Shown here piece after piece: positions 31,667-32,864 of a stretch of DNA of 32,864 nucleotides; positions within the stretch are counted from its first letter, which is position 1, and the number at the start of each line of letters is the position of its first letter. Below the pieces are notes generated by a model. That model was not told where the DNA came from, did no database searches, and worked only from the letters and a program-made list of their open reading frames with translations. A program made the translations under genes and the position numbers. Origin of the DNA: an uncultured Lactobacillus sp. (GTDB lineage Bacteria; Bacillota; Bacilli; Lactobacillales; Lactobacillaceae). The stretch covers positions 1 through 32,864 of the forward strand of contig NZ_CALVGT010000048.1 of assembly GCF_944327175.1 (NCBI RefSeq). The letters are read 5' to 3'.

Positions 31667-32599
31667 ATGACTGACGAAAGAAACAATGATATTTTACCGG
31701 TAAAAATCAACGGGATTACCGGACCGGTGACAGGCTGGCTGGACGGGCACACAATCTTGCTGGGCCTGTTCGCTAATCCAATCAGACACTCAGTTTCACC
31801 GACTATGCACAACAACGCGATGGCTAAGCTAGGCTTGAATGGGGCTTACCTCTGCTTTGAGATCGGGCCGGACCGGATCGGGGACGCGGTCAAGGCCTTG
31901 CGGACTTTGGATATGCGGGGCGCCAACGTATCTATGCCAAACAAGAAGGAGATCATCCCTTACCTGGACAAGCTGGACCCGGCAGCGGAAATTTGCGGGG
32001 CAGTCAACACGGTGGTTAATGACCATGGCTTTTTGACTGGTTATACCACTGATGGGACTGGCTGGCTGCGGTCATTAAGAGAAGATGGCCAGGACGTTAA
32101 GGGGCAGGTCATGACTTTGGCCGGCGCTGGGGGGGCAGCGATTCCAATTGCCGTCGCCACGGCTATGGCTGGGGCCAAGGAGATTAGAATTTTTAACATT
32201 CACGATCGCAACTGGGAACCGGCCAAGGGCAAGGTAGCCGCGATCAATGAGGCGACTGCCTGCGTTTGCAGCTTGAACCCGATGGAAGACAAGGAAGCTT
32301 TCAAGCAGTCGATCGCTGAATCCGGGATCTACTGCGACGCGACCGGGGTAGGGATGCCGCCGCTGGACGACCTGTCACTGGTGGAAGACCCATCCTGGCT
32401 GCATGAGGACATGGTTGTCAGCGACACGGTTTATGAACCGCGGGAGACCAAGCTGATGCGGATTGCCAAAGAGGCCGGCGTCAAGCACATCTATAACGGT
32501 CTGGGTATGGTGGTCGGCCAGGGGGCAGAGTCCTTCAAGCTCTGGACTGGCAAGGAGATGCCGGTTGACTACATTAAGGAAATCATCGCTAAGGCGTAA
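31667..32599 (+). CDS. YdiB-like quinate/shikimate dehydrogenase (copy 2)
   Basis: A 310-residue paralogue of the gene at 27916. An ungapped comparison by eye gives about 213 identities in 310 positions (69%). Catalytic Lys93 and Asp129 and the GAGGA loop are kept, and the first substrate serine is Ser42 rather than Thr42. The cofactor loop reads IFNIHDRNW, so cofactor preference may differ. Codon use is less restricted than in copy 1 (more GGG, CGG, GCG), suggesting lower expression. AAAGGAAC precedes the ATG. It is monocistronic with its own terminator. It may act on a different hydroaromatic substrate, perhaps the ring-reduced ketone. Confidence 0.88.
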   Translation: MTDERNNDILPVKINGITGPVTGWLDGHTILLGLFANPIRHSVSPTMHNNAMAKLGLNGAYLCFEIGPDRIGDAVKALRTLDMRGANVSMPNKKEIIPYLDKLDPAAEICGAVNTVVNDHGFLTGYTTDGTGWLRSLREDGQDVKGQVMTLAGAGGAAIPIAVATAMAGAKEIRIFNIHDRNWEPAKGKVAAINEATACVCSLNPMEDKEAFKQSIAESGIYCDATGVGMPPLDDLSLVEDPSWLHEDMVVSDTVYEPRETKLMRIAKEAGVKHIYNGLGMVVGQGAESFKLWTGKEMPVDYIKEIIAKA

Positions 32600-32601
32600 G
32601 A

Positions 32602-32637
32602 AAAGCGGGCAAGGCAAACTTGTCCGCTTTTGTTGTG
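32602..32637. terminator. Bidirectional terminator
   Basis: AAAAGCGGGCAAG pairs with CTTGTCCGCTTTT (one G-T) around GCAAA. It separates the convergent dehydrogenase copy 2 and the Rpn-like gene at the window end. Confidence 0.85.
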
Positions 32638-32638
32638 C

Positions 32639-32864
32639 TTACTTTTTCTTGAGCAGATTCTTGTACATAGGCCGGTCTGCCTCGGGGATACCCAGGAGGT
32701 CCATGGCTCCGTCTGGAGTTAAGTTGGTGGTGCTCAGAATGTTGATTAGGTGGTCTCTAGTCACCTTCTCAGTAGTTTCTTTAGTAACTTCTTTAGTAAC
32801 TTCCTTGGTTACCTTTGCAGTAACTTCCTCAGTCGTTTCCTTCTTGGCCTGGTCAAGCTTGACC
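32639..32864 (-). CDS. C-terminal part of a second Rpn-like protein, with KEVT repeats
   Basis: The minus-strand frame runs from the window edge to TAA 32639-32641, about 75 residues. It starts with VKLDQAKKE, continues through seven tandem four-residue units (KETT, EEVT, AKVT, KEVT, KEVT, KETT, EKVT) encoded by 12-base repeats, and ends in DHLINILSTTNLTPDGAMDLL plus a basic tail. The last 30 residues align with the end of the Rpn-like protein at 12242 (ALDALGVPKSDQAKYLQMM against AMDLLGIPEADRPMYKNLL). The nuclease domain lies outside the window, so the assignment is by the tail only. Confidence 0.6.
   Translation of the reverse strand, partial: VKLDQAKKETTEEVTAKVTKEVTKEVTKETTEKVTRDHLINILSTTNLTPDGAMDLLGIPEADRPMYKNLLKKK
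32759..32842 (-). repeat. Seven 12-base tandem repeats coding (K/E)-E-V-T units
   Basis: Units run 32759-32770, 32771-32782 and so on to 32842, each near AGTAACTTCTTT on the plus strand. They keep the reading frame and code for a charged, threonine-rich linker. Such short in-frame repeats can expand or shrink by slippage. Confidence 0.8.

Overview
The window looks like a chromosomal segment of Lactobacillus delbrueckii. The strongest clue is the 333-residue D-lactate dehydrogenase (8430-9431), which matches the ldhA product of that species as I remember it. The GC-rich third codon positions, strong Shine-Dalgarno sites and many decayed genes also fit. I saw no rRNA, tRNA, CRISPR array, phage block or intact insertion sequence.

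Layout. 0-5.4 kb: a decayed GGDEF-type remnant, an SGNH hydrolase overlapping a histidine phosphatase, an unrecognised cytosolic protein, two HAD phosphatases and an exonuclease III. 5.4-10.1 kb: a membrane-anchored protein, an L-2-hydroxyisocaproate dehydrogenase-like enzyme, an aldo/keto reductase, D-lactate dehydrogenase and a peptide deformylase homologue lacking the motif I glutamine. 10.1-12.1 kb (minus strand): a methionine T-box leader, luxS and a MetQ-like binding protein, with a frameshifted small membrane-protein gene just upstream. 12.2-16.3 kb (minus): an Rpn-type PD-(D/E)XK nuclease, an acyl-CoA dehydrogenase fused to the FAD domain of ETF-alpha, ruins of MutS2-like and ABC-transporter genes, and a membrane-anchored protein. 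16.5-21.2 kb: a CmbR/MtaR-type LysR regulator divergent from a short MetE-like methionine synthase, a small membrane protein between two nearly identical terminators, ROK glucokinase and L-lactate dehydrogenase. 21.2-21.9 kb: a long intergenic region with hairpins and a possible 28-codon ORF. 21.9-32.6 kb: an apparent hydroaromatic module of three MFS carriers, an FMN/FAD reductase, a LysR regulator, two YdiB-like quinate/shikimate dehydrogenases and a type I 3-dehydroquinate dehydratase. The window ends in the C-terminus of a second Rpn-like protein.

The most interesting part is the 21.9-32.6 kb module. It resembles the Escherichia coli ydiM-ydiB-aroD neighbourhood, but adds a fumarate-reductase-like flavoprotein in which three of the four fumarate site residues are replaced, and a second dehydrogenase. 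A LysR-type palindrome and a perfect CcpA cre site lie before the first dehydrogenase, and a half palindrome plus a weaker cre lie before the second. I infer a pathway that takes up quinate or shikimate and uses it as an electron sink: dehydrogenation and dehydration to 3-dehydroshikimate, reduction of its ring double bond by the flavoprotein, then NADH-dependent reduction of the ketone. Inside the module (30.96-31.6 kb) are the remains of a beta-glucoside operon. Its promoter, cre site and two antiterminator hairpins look intact, while the antiterminator and 6-phospho-beta-glucosidase genes are fragments.

The remaining genes fit a lactic fermenter: sugar phosphorylation, three 2-hydroxyacid dehydrogenases for NADH disposal, and methionine/homocysteine recycling under tRNA-sensing and LysR control.
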